Origin: Clostridiales bacterium | Lineage (GTDB): Bacteria; Bacillota; Clostridia; Oscillospirales; CAG-272 | Reading direction: 5' to 3' | NCBI GenBank assembly: GCA_022800625.1 | Contig: JAAWQR010000010.1 | Coordinates: 1 to 59,798 of the forward strand | DNA: 59,798 bases | In this document: piece by piece, positions 8,561-18,115 of the stretch | Numbering within the stretch: the stretch's first letter is position 1 | How the letters are laid out: every line of letters begins with the position of its first letter | The notes under the pieces: generated by a model | Database searches by the model: none | What the model was told of the DNA's origin: nothing | The model's input: the letters and a program-made list of their open reading frames with translations, nothing else | Position numbers and translations under genes: made by a program

Positions 8561-11500
8561 TTATTCAGATACACGATAATAGCGAATCGGACTGTTATAA
8601 AACTGACTAAAATCTCCCAATGCCCATCCTGATGATGAATCTGTTGTTGGCATGTCATTTCCAAGAGATTCAGAGCGCTTTTGTCCATGCTTATTAGCCC
8701 ATTCTCCGGTATTTGTTCGATACCAATAGTGATAATCATAATCCGCCCAAGCAAATCCATAATCTAAATCATAATAAGATTTATAGCCAATCCGCATACA
8801 AACAATCCATTGATTGATATTCAAAGGTTCAAGCGATGAGAGAGAATCAGAAGCAGTCCACTTACCAGGAAAATATTTATCTAAAAAGCCAGAACCCCTT
8901 CTTTCCATCGCTTCCTTTGTTCGTTCATATACATCTTCCATTTTTCGGCCTGGACTCGTCCAAAAATCATGATCTTCTTGCGTATACCAATCAGTAGGTT
9001 TATTGCCTGTAAAAAACGCATATCCCAGACAATTTATTTCTTTACTATCTTCCTGTACATAAGGCTTCACTCCATAAAACTTTTTTGTAGTAACAGAGAT
9101 TGTTGCACTTGCTGATGACCATGCTCCTGACCAAGCTGTGACGCCTCTTTCACTGTATACTCGGAATTCATATACAGTATTTGCGTCAAGATTATTTGCC
9201 TTAAACTCCTTGGAAGTCGATGTTCCCATGTTTATCCAACTTCCACCGCTTTTTCGATACTGAATTAACCATCTGTCTGCACCATGAGGTGTAACTGTGT
9301 TCCATGTCAGTTTTACCGAATTCTCTGTTATATCGCTGGCAGATAATCCCGTCGGCTGTGCCGGCAATGTGGTAGCTGATACTATATCACTAACCGGAGA
9401 CAAAGTCCCATCCCACGCTATAGGACCTGCTTCACTATATACTCGGAATTCATAAGCCGTGCCAGCCGAAAGTCCTTTTACCGTATAGCCTTTAGATGTC
9501 GAAATACCTATATTTGTCCAACTGCCTCCTGCCTTACGGTATTGAATTAGCCATCTATCTGCGCCATGATTATCGACTGTACTCCATGATAGATATAATG
9601 AATTAGCTGTAATTCCACTAATTGTTAGCCCCGTTGGCTGTGCAGGAAGCGTACTAACAGTAACCGTGTTATTACTCATAGGAGAGCCTGTCAGACTTCC
9701 ATCTGCATTATCTCTTTCGGCATATACTCGGAACTCATATTTTGTGTTTGGCGTAAGTCCATTATCAATATATCCCGGCCATCTTGACGTAGACCAATAT
9801 GACCATGTTCCATCATTTACACGGCATTGAATTACCCATCTATCACATCCGTGAGGCTCAGCTGTACTCCATGTAATATGTACTCTATTATCTGTGCAGC
9901 TAACTAGGGTTATATCTGTTGGTTGAGCCGGAAGTGTTTTAGCAGAAACAGTATTGCTAACCCAAGATCTTGTCTTAGTTCCATCTGCATTATCCCGCTC
10001 AGCATATACTCGAAACTCGTAAGTTGCGCTAGCATCAAGTCCGGACGCAGAATACCCCGGATAGTTAGTTGTTGAACGTTCATACCAAGTACCACTATTT
10101 TTACGGCATTCTATAACCCACCTATCACATCCATGAGGATCAGCGCTATTCCATGTAAGATTAATTCGGTTGTCTGTATAGCTACTTACGGTTACATTTG
10201 TAGGTTGAGCAGGAAGTAATTTAACAGAAACTGTGTTACTAACCAAGGATTTTGTTCCGTTCCAAGCTGAATTTCCCGCTTCACTATACACTCGGAATTC
10301 GTAAGTTGCACTAGCTTCAAGTCCGGACGCAGAATACCCCGGATAGGTGGTTGTATTACGATTTTCCCATGCCCCACCATTCTTGCGGCACTGAATCAGC
10401 CAGCGGTCAGCACCGTGCGGTGAAGCAGTTTCCCATGTAAGTCTAACAGTGCTGTCCGTATACTCGGCCACCTTTACATTTGTTGGCTGTGCAGGAAGTG
10501 TTTTGGCCGTTGTTATATTACTTGCAGCTGACCATGTTCCGGACCAAGCAGGGCTTCCCGTTTCACTATATACACGAAATTCATACTCCGTTGTAGCATC
10601 TAATCCTGATACTGTATAATATAAGGATGTGCTTGTGCCTTTATTAATCCATGTATCTGCATTTTTTCTACGATATTGAATCAACCAACGATCAGCGTTG
10701 TGCGGTGCAGAAATACTCCATGTTAATTTTACGGAATTACCTGTAATATTGCTTGCCGCCAGATTTGTAGGCTGTTTCGGACTTTTACTTGATATATTTA
10801 CACTGTAATTGCCTGTACCTGAGCCAGTACATCCCGCTACGATATAATATTTTTGCCCGGCAGTAAGCATATAAGTCATACTGAAATTGCTGGTACCGGC
10901 ATTATCGTCATTAGATATAAGATATTTTCCTGATGAATCATACAGCCATCCGTATGGATCTCCTGTGGTTGCCGAACTTACAATAGTATATGAACCGGAT
11001 TTACTCGGAGTGAAAGAAAAATATTTACGTCCATAAGCAGACGCAATATTTGCAGTCCCTGCTGACGTTGTAGAAATTGTTGATGATGTTACATTGGCTA
11101 AAGAAGTGCTTTTATATACTTTAAGAGCATAACCTCCTGTCTTAGTACCATAGCATCCTGCTTCAAAATAATACTTTTGATTAGCATGTAAGTGGTAGAT
11201 TACCCTAAAATTGCTGCTGCCGGCTTTATCATCATCTTGTACTAATTTTACCTTAGATGAATTATATAAAGCACCCAGCGGGTCATAAGAACCGTTATCA
11301 CGGCTCTCAAATGTATAAAAACCTGTTTCCGTCGGAGTAAAGGAGTAATACAGCTTACTGCCCGATGTAGGAATAGAAACTATTTTCGCCGAATTAAGTG
11401 ACATAGTCGTTGCAGTATCAAATGAAGTGTTTTTCGGTGAACTTGTCCAATTAACTACAATTTTGGGTTTATTAGTTGGATCTTTTGTAGAAGCAAACGA

Positions 11501-13081
11501 TTGATATACCGGATCATTCCCCGAGCCTTCATACTGATTTCTCAATACAATACTTCCACAATTATGATATCTTGCCTGCGTTATTTCAAATTCAACCCAT
11601 TGCGCCGTTACAGCAGGCACTGTGATACTATTCCACATACTGCCCGCAGCATTGTACTGAGCTTCTGTAAATTTGGTGGTACTGTATGTCCAATCCAAAG
11701 AGGACGATGTATTGCACGGATATACTTTGACTTGAGTGTCTACTATACTTGTACCTCTGCTATACATAATAAGTTTTATGCTTTGGACTGATGTATCACC
11801 AAGACCATATGGAGCTAATCCTTTAAATATTGCATTATTCAACAACCCAGGGAATTTGATAAAAGTACGCATATCATTCTTTTCTCTGTTATGATTGCCG
11901 ACACCGTCATTCACACTGTCATTTATAACAGAACCGTTTGAACGTACCGAAATATCCATGATGTTGTTATTAGCAGATAGTACTTCAAAAGACGGATCGA
12001 CAACGACAGGATACCGCGTATTTTCATCAATCAGAAAATTTTCATCGACTATTATGGTAAGAAGATATTCCTCGTTTTCTGTAATCGTATCAACCTGATA
12101 CCGATGATCATATTCCGTACTTAATTCTGTGCCGCCATTGCTGTATACAAGAAGTTCACCCATATTGACAACCTTTTCAGAGGTTTCAGGATCAATAAGG
12201 TAATATATATTATCCTCGCCAATAAGCTGCAAGCCGTTTGTTTTCAGACTGAAAATAAATTCATTTGTACCATCATAAGAGTCTAATACAATGTCCTCTT
12301 TAAAACCATTTAAAGTCGGCTGATACCGGAGAGTTGTCTCGCTGCCGAATACAGAGGCATAATCAATCACATCTTTGGTGGCCATATCATCAGATTTCTG
12401 CATTTGTTTCTTGACTGGCTCTGCCGTTTGCGCAGTTACTTCTTTTACAGCGTTTGACATTCCGCTATCGGCAAGCGTTGATGAAAGAGGTAATGCTTTT
12501 GTCACGAGCTTTTTGGACGCTGCGGGTGTCAGCTCGATATTGATATTGTTTTTCTCCAAAACAATACCGGTGTCGGTATCAAGTGACTTAGGGAAATACA
12601 CACGCACATCATTGTCTGCATTGGTATAGCTATAGTCATCTTGATAGTCTGTATTGTCAATGCGATCAATTAACTGTGTTTTCTTATCGTGTACGATGCC
12701 CACCTCGTCTGTATATTTAACGGGTTCTGAAAAAATATAGGTCGTGTTAGTTCCATCAAGGTTTTGCAAAGCGATAGAATTCAGGTCTTGTTCAAGTTCA
12801 ACTGCACGGCTTACATGACCGTTCGCCTCAATGTCGCTGCGACTGATTAATTCCGGACGTTCTATTTCAGAAAGCAAAACTTGTTTATCAGATTCAATAA
12901 AATTGTCCTTACTGAGATTGTTTACTTCTTCATATGTATCTTTACTTGATTGGTCAAATTGATCCTGTTGAATAGTGTTGGTATCTGTGGCCAATATACT
13001 CATAGGCAGGATAGTCAGAAGCATGAGTATAGTCAATATCATTGATAAAACACGTATGCTTCTTTTTTGATTCTTTTTCAT
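8561..13081 (-). CDS. Large secreted multidomain protein: DNRLRE, PPC-like pair, six FN3 repeats, C-terminal Cys/His domain
   Basis: About 1,506 residues from the ATG at 13081; a TTG seven codons upstream is possible, but neither has a strong ribosome-binding site. In order: signal peptide (1-33); a RHS/wall-associated-protein-like N-terminal region with a DNRLRE-type lectin-like fold (SSANNNIMDISVRS and onward, about 370-560); two PPC-like modules (about 560-760); six FN3 repeats of about 94 residues, each starting QPT (about 768-1330); and a 170-residue C-terminal domain. That last domain has NCLGYAF, then DYDYHYWYR, then a WANKHG segment. The spacing resembles papain/NlpC-like Cys-His enzymes (inference). 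The gene looks intact amid broken neighbours. Likely exported, with binding modules presenting a terminal effector. Confidence 0.85.
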   Translation of the reverse strand: MKKNQKRSIRVLSMILTILMLLTILPMSILATDTNTIQQDQFDQSSKDTYEEVNNLSKDNFIESDKQVLLSEIERPELISRSDIEANGHVSRAVELEQDLNSIALQNLDGTNTTYIFSEPVKYTDEVGIVHDKKTQLIDRIDNTDYQDDYSYTNADNDVRVYFPKSLDTDTGIVLEKNNINIELTPAASKKLVTKALPLSSTLADSGMSNAVKEVTAQTAEPVKKQMQKSDDMATKDVIDYASVFGSETTLRYQPTLNGFKEDIVLDSYDGTNEFIFSLKTNGLQLIGEDNIYYLIDPETSEKVVNMGELLVYSNGGTELSTEYDHRYQVDTITENEEYLLTIIVDENFLIDENTRYPVVVDPSFEVLSANNNIMDISVRSNGSVINDSVNDGVGNHNREKNDMRTFIKFPGLLNNAIFKGLAPYGLGDTSVQSIKLIMYSRGTSIVDTQVKVYPCNTSSSLDWTYSTTKFTEAQYNAAGSMWNSITVPAVTAQWVEFEITQARYHNCGSIVLRNQYEGSGNDPVYQSFASTKDPTNKPKIVVNWTSSPKNTSFDTATTMSLNSAKIVSIPTSGSKLYYSFTPTETGFYTFESRDNGSYDPLGALYNSSKVKLVQDDDKAGSSNFRVIYHLHANQKYYFEAGCYGTKTGGYALKVYKSTSLANVTSSTISTTSAGTANIASAYGRKYFSFTPSKSGSYTIVSSATTGDPYGWLYDSSGKYLISNDDNAGTSNFSMTYMLTAGQKYYIVAGCTGSGTGNYSVNISSKSPKQPTNLAASNITGNSVKLTWSISAPHNADRWLIQYRRKNADTWINKGTSTSLYYTVSGLDATTEYEFRVYSETGSPAWSGTWSAASNITTAKTLPAQPTNVKVAEYTDSTVRLTWETASPHGADRWLIQCRKNGGAWENRNTTTYPGYSASGLEASATYEFRVYSEAGNSAWNGTKSLVSNTVSVKLLPAQPTNVTVSSYTDNRINLTWNSADPHGCDRWVIECRKNSGTWYERSTTNYPGYSASGLDASATYEFRVYAERDNADGTKTRSWVSNTVSAKTLPAQPTDITLVSCTDNRVHITWSTAEPHGCDRWVIQCRVNDGTWSYWSTSRWPGYIDNGLTPNTKYEFRVYAERDNADGSLTGSPMSNNTVTVSTLPAQPTGLTISGITANSLYLSWSTVDNHGADRWLIQYRKAGGSWTNIGISTSKGYTVKGLSAGTAYEFRVYSEAGPIAWDGTLSPVSDIVSATTLPAQPTGLSASDITENSVKLTWNTVTPHGADRWLIQYRKSGGSWINMGTSTSKEFKANNLDANTVYEFRVYSERGVTAWSGAWSSASATISVTTKKFYGVKPYVQEDSKEINCLGYAFFTGNKPTDWYTQEDHDFWTSPGRKMEDVYERTKEAMERRGSGFLDKYFPGKWTASDSLSSLEPLNINQWIVCMRIGYKSYYDLDYGFAWADYDYHYWYRTNTGEWANKHGQKRSESLGNDMPTTDSSSGWALGDFSQFYNSPIRYYRVSE
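9080..10790 (-). repeat. Six tandem FN3-coding repeats, period about 282 bp
   Basis: The LPAQPT-coding boundary recurs near 9354, 9636, 9918, 10201 and 10483, and a variant (SPKQPT) near 10770. The units share ADRWLIQ/CDRWVI and YEFRVYSE blocks. This is a coding repeat array, not a CRISPR. Its periodicity makes it prone to copy-number change by recombination. Confidence 0.85.
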
Positions 13082-13149
13082 TAAATTGTCTTTCTTTTTC
13101 AATTAGAAAATAATTTTAGATACCTAAATTTTTTATAACAATAAAAATA

Positions 13150-13170
13150 TCACATTAAACTCACTCCTTT
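13150..13170 (-). promoter_or_regulatory. Start-stop mini-ORF with ideal ribosome-binding site in the leader of the FN3 gene
   Basis: On the minus strand AAAGGAG (13170-13164) is followed after 8 nt by ATG TGA (13155-13150). This is the best ribosome-binding site anywhere upstream of the 13081 start, yet it opens a one-codon ORF about 70 nt before that start. It is either a regulatory start-stop element or a relic of a lost start. Confidence 0.35.
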
Positions 13171-13294
13171 CACAGTGAAGAAAATATCAGTATCTTTTTC
13201 CCTTCATAATAAGTAATGCACCGTTTTTGTGAAAATAGCAGGTTAATAAAAAATTTTTTAATTCTTTTTATAGCAGAAGCAATGTAGTTTTATA

Positions 13295-13323
13295 TTGACA
13301 ATAAGCATAGTATATAGTACAAT
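13295..13323 (+). promoter_or_regulatory. Consensus sigma-A promoter of a structured leader
   Basis: TTGACA (13295-13300) and TACAAT (13318-13323) with exactly 17 bp between. It faces the leader with two terminators and the helicase gene. Confidence 0.8.
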
Positions 13324-13330
13324 ATAAGTG

Positions 13331-13424
13331 TTATTAGGTATGAGTAATTGTCTCGCTCGACGGGACTTTGGTATGAGATACATGGTCGGAATTATCTTTA
13401 CAGATGATTCCGGCCTTTTCTATT
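13331..13424 (+). ncRNA. Candidate small RNA or attenuated leader
   Basis: Starting 8 nt after the -10 box, the transcript would fold a hairpin GTCTCG-CTCGA-CGGGAC (13350-13366). It would end at a 14-bp terminator hairpin (13384-13397 with 13402-13415) followed by TTTTCTATTTTT. Length is about 95 nt, with no plausible ORF. An octamer GGTATGAG occurs twice, flanking the first hairpin. No Rfam class is recognised by eye. A second terminator at 13453-13494 precedes the helicase start. Confidence 0.55.
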
Positions 13425-13452
13425 TTTACAGCAACAAATCCAAGCGTACAAT

Positions 13453-13494
13453 AAAAGACGCGTCATTTCGGAAATTGAAGTGACGTGTCTTTTT
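13453..13494 (+). terminator. Second tandem terminator in the helicase leader
   Basis: A 13-bp stem with one G-U pair (13453-13465 with 13481-13493) continues in TTTTTG. It lies before the helicase ribosome-binding site and supports the downstream start at 13526. Confidence 0.8.
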
Positions 13495-13525
13495 GTATAT
13501 AGATATTAAACAAATGAAAGGACTG

Positions 13526-15333
13526 ATGTATAAATTGTCAACCCCACCTCTTATTCGTGTATCCTGCTATGACGGAAAGAAAAAGATTGGACTTACGAAC
13601 TATTCCGACATGGTGATATACGATAAAGAACAAACTCTTGTGGCGATCCAGATCGGTGGCTATCCTGAAACGGTTCAGGCAATGAGTACCGCTATTCTCG
13701 GAGGCTGCGAACTGGAGCTTACTGGCTCAAAAGAAACCATTCGCGTGAACTCTAAAGGACAGCATAGCTTTGACTATAAAATCACCCACGATGGTGTGTA
13801 TGCAGAAGCTATGCATTATCTGCGTGACGATTCACTACAGTCATTAACCATTGGAGAAGAGAATGAAAGGAGCGATAAAGAAACCGTTGAATTAAAACGC
13901 AACCTGTATTTTTTCTGCAAAAACAGAGACGAGCTTTTTTTCGAACTTGATAGAAAGCTGGCGATACCTCTGATACCAGAATTCAAGGAGTATTTTATCT
14001 CCGAACTTCAAAAAAGAAATTTGCTAAATCCTCTGCGAGTATGCTGCATCGGTCGAAAATTTGAAGGATGGCATATGTGCGTATCAAAGGAGGAAAGTGA
14101 AATTGCTGCTGTTTTAGAGGATGGACTGAAAACCGGAAAAATTGCTATTCCTGGCGGCGATCCGCAAACAGAGCAAATATTTTCGGATATAAACTCATTT
14201 ACCGAGTATTTACATGAATTCGGAGCAAAAATAGCCGACAGGATCAAACGCTGTTTTCCTCCCGTATATAACCCAGCGGAAGAATCCGTTTCAGAACAGC
14301 TTCTTGAAGTCAACCGCTATGTAATGGAGAAAGCCGGATATTCGCCCAGTTAGGCGCGGCAAAAGCGCTGAAACGACAGTTGGAGAAGGACAAAATGGCT
14401 TTGCTTGTTGCAGAATGCGGAACCGGAAAAACAAAGATCGGCAGTGCCGTCCTCTACGCCTATCAGTACAGCGATCCATGCCGACAAACCTATCGGAAAG
14501 CGTTCAATGTGGTAATATGTCCGTCGCACATTACAGAAAAATGGGTGCGTGAATTGCACGAAACTATTCCCGGATGCCTTGCGCAGCATGTGGAAAGCAT
14601 GTCGGATATCGACCGTCTGTATGACCTGTATCAAAAGGAAAACAAGACGGTTTACTGCATTTTGTCCAAGGAAACCGCGCGCAACGGCTATATGACAATG
14701 CCTTGTGTATCCTGGAACCGTATCAAAAAAGGATTTCTATGTCCCAAATGCGGGAAGGTACAGGAAATGACCGTCTTTGATGAAGATTCCTCCTATACCG
14801 TAAATGCAGACGCAGCCTTTTTCCGGAATGAAAACAGCAAAAACCACAAATGTCAGTTTTGCGAAGAACCTCTATGGGGGATACTTAACCCGGACAATCT
14901 GGATCCCAAACGCAATGAATGGGTGCGGATCGGCGGCTACGGCTTCGTACACAGACGCTTTGCGGCAAATGCTGTATTAGAATGCAAAAATAAAGAACAC
15001 CGCAGTAAAATTGAAAAGGTTTTCAATAATCCGAATGGGGTGTTCCCGGCGAGAGGCGCCTACAGCCGTTATCCCTTATCCGCCTATATCAAGCGAAAGA
15101 TACGGCATATTGATGCTTTGCTGGTTGATGAACTCCATCAGTATTCCGGAGAAAGCGCGCAGGGACAGTCTATGGCGGAGCTTGCAGGTATTGCCGATAA
15201 AGTGATCGGTATGACAGCTACGCTTATTAACGGCTATGCAAAAGGCATCTTCTATCTGCTGTTTCGGTTGAAGTCGCATTTAATGTTACTCGATAATCAG
15301 GAATATAGAAATGCCGGACAGTTTTGCTCTCGG
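13526..15333 (+). pseudogene. ICE-type superfamily 2 helicase, frameshifted and 3'-truncated
   Basis: Start chosen at the ATG at 13526 behind GAAAGGA, giving MYKLSTPPLIRVSCY. The first 276 residues are an element-specific N-terminal domain. The frame breaks near 14348 (stop at 14353) and continues one frame over as AQLGAAKALKRQLEKDKMAL. Helicase features follow: Walker A AECGTGKT, a four-Cys zinc ribbon (CPKC then CQFC), motif II VDELHQ, and motif III GMTATLINGY. Near 15333 the sequence changes into the end of a convergent AAA_14 gene. The RecA-2 half of the helicase is therefore lost. Intact relatives are conserved in Clostridia conjugative elements; their exact role is poorly known. Confidence 0.8.
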
Positions 15334-15913
15334 TACCCTGTAAATACTCCCTTGCTTCTTTTCTTCGATAGCCGTGACTTAATATAAAGGGAAATGCGCC
15401 GATCTCCAAATAGAGGTTAAACTTTTCCGTATTGCTCATTTTGCTGTCGCTAATTCCATAACAAAATTCTTTGAAAGATAACGGAAGCATAGAAAGTTCA
15501 ATATACCGCCCTGAAAGCTGCGTTGCTAATTCCCCGGAAAGGAAATAGGCGTTGGAACCTGTGATATAAACATCGCAGTTCTTTTTTATAAACAAACTGT
15601 CTACGGCTTTTTCATATTCCGCAACATGCTGAATTTCATCGAGGAAAATGTAATTTATTTTATCCGGAAGAAGCTGCTCTTTAATGTGATTATATAAAGC
15701 GCGGTAATCCAGTAAATCCTCGTACTCTACATCTTCAAAATTAATCATGATAATCTGTGAAGGATCCACGCCATTTGTCAGTAGATAATCTCTGTATAAT
15801 TCAAACAAAGTGGATTTACCGCATCGACGTACGCCCGTCACCACCTTGATGATCTGCTCGTCTTTATGACGTATTAAAAAGTCCAAATACTGTTTTCTTT
15901 GAATCTGTACCAT
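15334..15913 (-). pseudogene. AAA_14/DUF4143-type ATPase, C-terminally truncated
   Basis: The start at 15913 has a strong GGAGG. Walker A is GVRRCGKST (about residue 27). Walker B is YIFLDEIQHV (about residue 88), and sensor ITGSNAYFLSGE follows. This is the N-terminal ATPase of a family of about 400-450 residues whose members end in a DUF4143 domain. Homology stops after about 195 residues at the helicase junction, and the remaining frame is antisense helicase sequence. Function of the family is unsettled (often toxin- or nuclease-linked). This copy is inferred to be inactive. Confidence 0.8.
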
Positions 15914-16366
15914 TCCACTTACCTCCTTATGCAGTATATGTATTATACTCCTTGTTTATTCAAAAGTTAACTATAGTTAGGAATGCAATCCTAACTTTTC
16001 ATTCTAACATTGCTTTTAAGAGTGGATTCCAAAGTGTTCCATACAACAAAGCGAGGGGCGCGGCTCAACCCCTTAAACCGCGCCCCTCTAAAAAGGACTT
16101 GTCTATAGTATACACATATCCATATCGCTTGTCAAATGTTAGAGGCGGTTTTTAGGAAAATATTTTTGTACGGAAAATTTTAAAACAATACGAATATCTG
16201 TTACAGCAACCACAGCAGTCCCTCTGTTCAATAGACATAGCCAGACTTTTTCATTATGATCGCTCGTCCAGATCAGTTTGCTTCTTCCTCCCGAACGATG
16301 AGACAACCGGGAGTATATAAATATCTCCCGATTGTCCATCTTCTTTTGCAGAATACAATGAATTGT
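15914..16366. other. Gene-free stretch with two stem-loops
   Basis: A GC-rich 11-bp stem (16053-16063 with 16078-16088) stands out in AT-rich DNA. A second stem (GACAACCGGGAG, 16302-16313, with CTCCCGATTGTC, 16325-16336; one mismatch) lies after the stop of the minus-strand gene at 16367. Neither has a good T tract. No convincing gene is seen. Confidence 0.5.
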
Positions 16367-16885
16367 TTAATCTTTGTCCATACTATTCATTTCGCTTCGC
16401 GGATATACTATACAAATCCATCCATAATCATAGTTTTCGACTGTGGCACCGGATTCTTTAGCTTTTTTTATATCCATTTGGGTCTTTGTCATTAGTTCCT
16501 CATCCTTTATCAAACGGACATGACCGGATTTCGCATAAAAGCCTAATGATTTTCGTCCCCAAAATGTTGGATGATACTTTTGATAGAAAGAATCCAAAAA
16601 TTGAAATTCCTCATCCGTAGTATATTTCTTAAAACCTTTATAGTTTACAAAATCAGAATCTCCTGTTTTCTCATAGTAGCTATCCCACATCGTGTGATTC
16701 TTAAACCTGTCTACATAATCATTAAAATCTTTAATATTGTGCTCAAACAATTCTATTATAGTATCGTTTGTATCATATATATAAAGATCCTGATACCGAC
16801 TTTTATGAAATTGGATTCCGCCAATAATTAAAATTATCACTATAAGAACTATTAACGTAAAAATCACCTTATGTTTTTTTATCAT
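16367..16885 (-). CDS. Membrane-anchored protein, candidate immunity partner of the RHS toxin
   Basis: 172 residues. A Lys-rich start and one very hydrophobic helix (residues 8-24) anchor it. The rest is a charged, Tyr/Trp-rich extracytoplasmic domain with no recognised family. Its ATG overlaps the TGA of the RHS-toxin gene (ATGA, 16882-16885), so translation is coupled. In polymorphic toxin loci the gene just downstream of the toxin tip is usually its immunity gene. That context, not sequence similarity, is the basis for this call. Confidence 0.6.
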   Translation of the reverse strand: MIKKHKVIFTLIVLIVIILIIGGIQFHKSRYQDLYIYDTNDTIIELFEHNIKDFNDYVDRFKNHTMWDSYYEKTGDSDFVNYKGFKKYTTDEEFQFLDSFYQKYHPTFWGRKSLGFYAKSGHVRLIKDEELMTKTQMDIKKAKESGATVENYDYGWICIVYPRSEMNSMDKD

Positions 16886-17964
16886 GGTAACATTCCATTA
16901 AAACCAATCTTTGCATCTGGATAATCAGCAAAGAAAAGCTTAACTCCTTTCATGACATCTTCACTGTCGCCTGGATTATCGCCATAGTTATCAGCCTTTT
17001 GAATTTCTCCGTTAATTATTTCCCATATTTTCCCTTTCTGTAGGTATGTGGCTACTCCACCACCCCACCGAAGTGTTGTGTCTCCAATTCCCATAGCGCT
17101 GCCTAAATAACCATATGTGATATTACCAAGGTTATCTCTATAAACAAGTTCTCCGCGAAATAGAAAAGCCTCGTTCAAATCATCGTGACCAGGATAATAA
17201 TATGGCATCGTAATTTCAGTTCCAAATTGCTGTCGCCAAGGATCATCAAGTTTAACATCCCAAGGTCCACCAGTTTTCACTTCATCATAGAAAAACCAAA
17301 GATTCCCCATGATATGTGCAAAATAATCATCAAAACCAGGTGTATAAAGATTTAACCAACCCCACAGCACAACGCTAGAATTTTCGATATAATCTTCATA
17401 TGGTTGAATCCTGTGACTTTCAAAATTAGGCAATACTTCATTGATTCGATTCATTATAACATCTGTATAGTCAAGATACCACTTTCCTTCGTATAATCCA
17501 GGTCTTATTCCTGCCTTGAAATCTGAAGGACTTATTTGCGGTGGAACGGAAACTCCACCACGTTCCGCGCTAAGTCCAAAGGGATCGACAAATGAGATCG
17601 GATTCCCATTAACGAATGTATACAGGTTTAAGCTCGTCGAATCGGCTATACTACCATCTATTATATCAGCATTCATGAACCGTTTCAAGTGCGGATTGTA
17701 AAATCTTGTACGCATGTACAACAGTCCGTTCGGATCCGTCAACACTCCGTACTGTCCGTTGTACCCGAAGATCAGTGCACTGTCGCCTGTCCGCTCTGAT
17801 ACACTTCCGTATGCGTCATACTTCAACGTATCCGTCACGTTTCCATCGATGTCCGTTACAGCTACCACACTGCCGCGGTAGTCATAGTGATATACCTGAT
17901 ACAGACAGATTGGAGAAATCGAGACGGAAAATAGCTTATCAAGTATTGATGTTCTTGTTGACAT
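16882..17964 (-). pseudogene. Orphan RHS tip with C-terminal polymorphic toxin domain (type 44-like)
   Basis: The frame holds only the end of an RHS protein. There is one RHS repeat (YHYDYRGSVVAVTD), the RHS core (GYNGQYGVLTDPNGLLYMRTRFYNPHLKRF, with interior residues as read) and its boundary VDPFGLSAE. After that boundary about 230 residues form a variable tip. GGPWDVK, NITYGYLGSAMG and LLRW-like aromatic/glycine segments resemble polymorphic toxin type 44 (Ntox44), a predicted peptidase-like toxin; this match is by eye. RHS homology begins near 17908. The 19 codons before it belong to another sequence read antisense. It is either a displaced cassette or a truncation. No secretion signal remains. 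Confidence 0.7.
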
Positions 17965-18112
17965 TTCAAATATACTGAATATTCCGATAGATCTTTTGTT
18001 TACAGGCTGCGACAGAAAATTTTTAGTTTACGCCATAGATGATTATTTGAATTTAATTGACAAGAACAAATCCGACTCTACATTAAGTGAAATAATGAAT
18101 TTAATGGAATAA
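17909..18112 (+). pseudogene. XRE regulator C-terminal fragment
   Basis: A plus-strand frame ending in TAA at 18110-18112 reads IETENSLSSIDVLVDISNIL and then IPIDLLF, the end of a Cro/C1 helix-turn-helix, plus a 40-residue tail. The N-terminal half is missing because the DNA changes to RHS sequence near 17908. It lies 3 bp before the next XRE gene, so it was probably an upstream paralogue. Confidence 0.65.
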
Positions 18113-18115
18113 AAA

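Noticed and set aside
9080-10790. Regular repeats that could suggest a CRISPR or satellite
   Set aside because: They are about 282 bp, diverged and in frame, encoding FN3 domains.
16139-16339. 66-residue minus-strand ORF as a gene
   Set aside because: It begins inside a stem-loop, has no ribosome-binding site and shows no family features.
17706-17978. 90-residue plus-strand ORF over the RHS region
   Set aside because: Shadow of the RHS core; only its last part overlaps the real XRE fragment, in a different frame.
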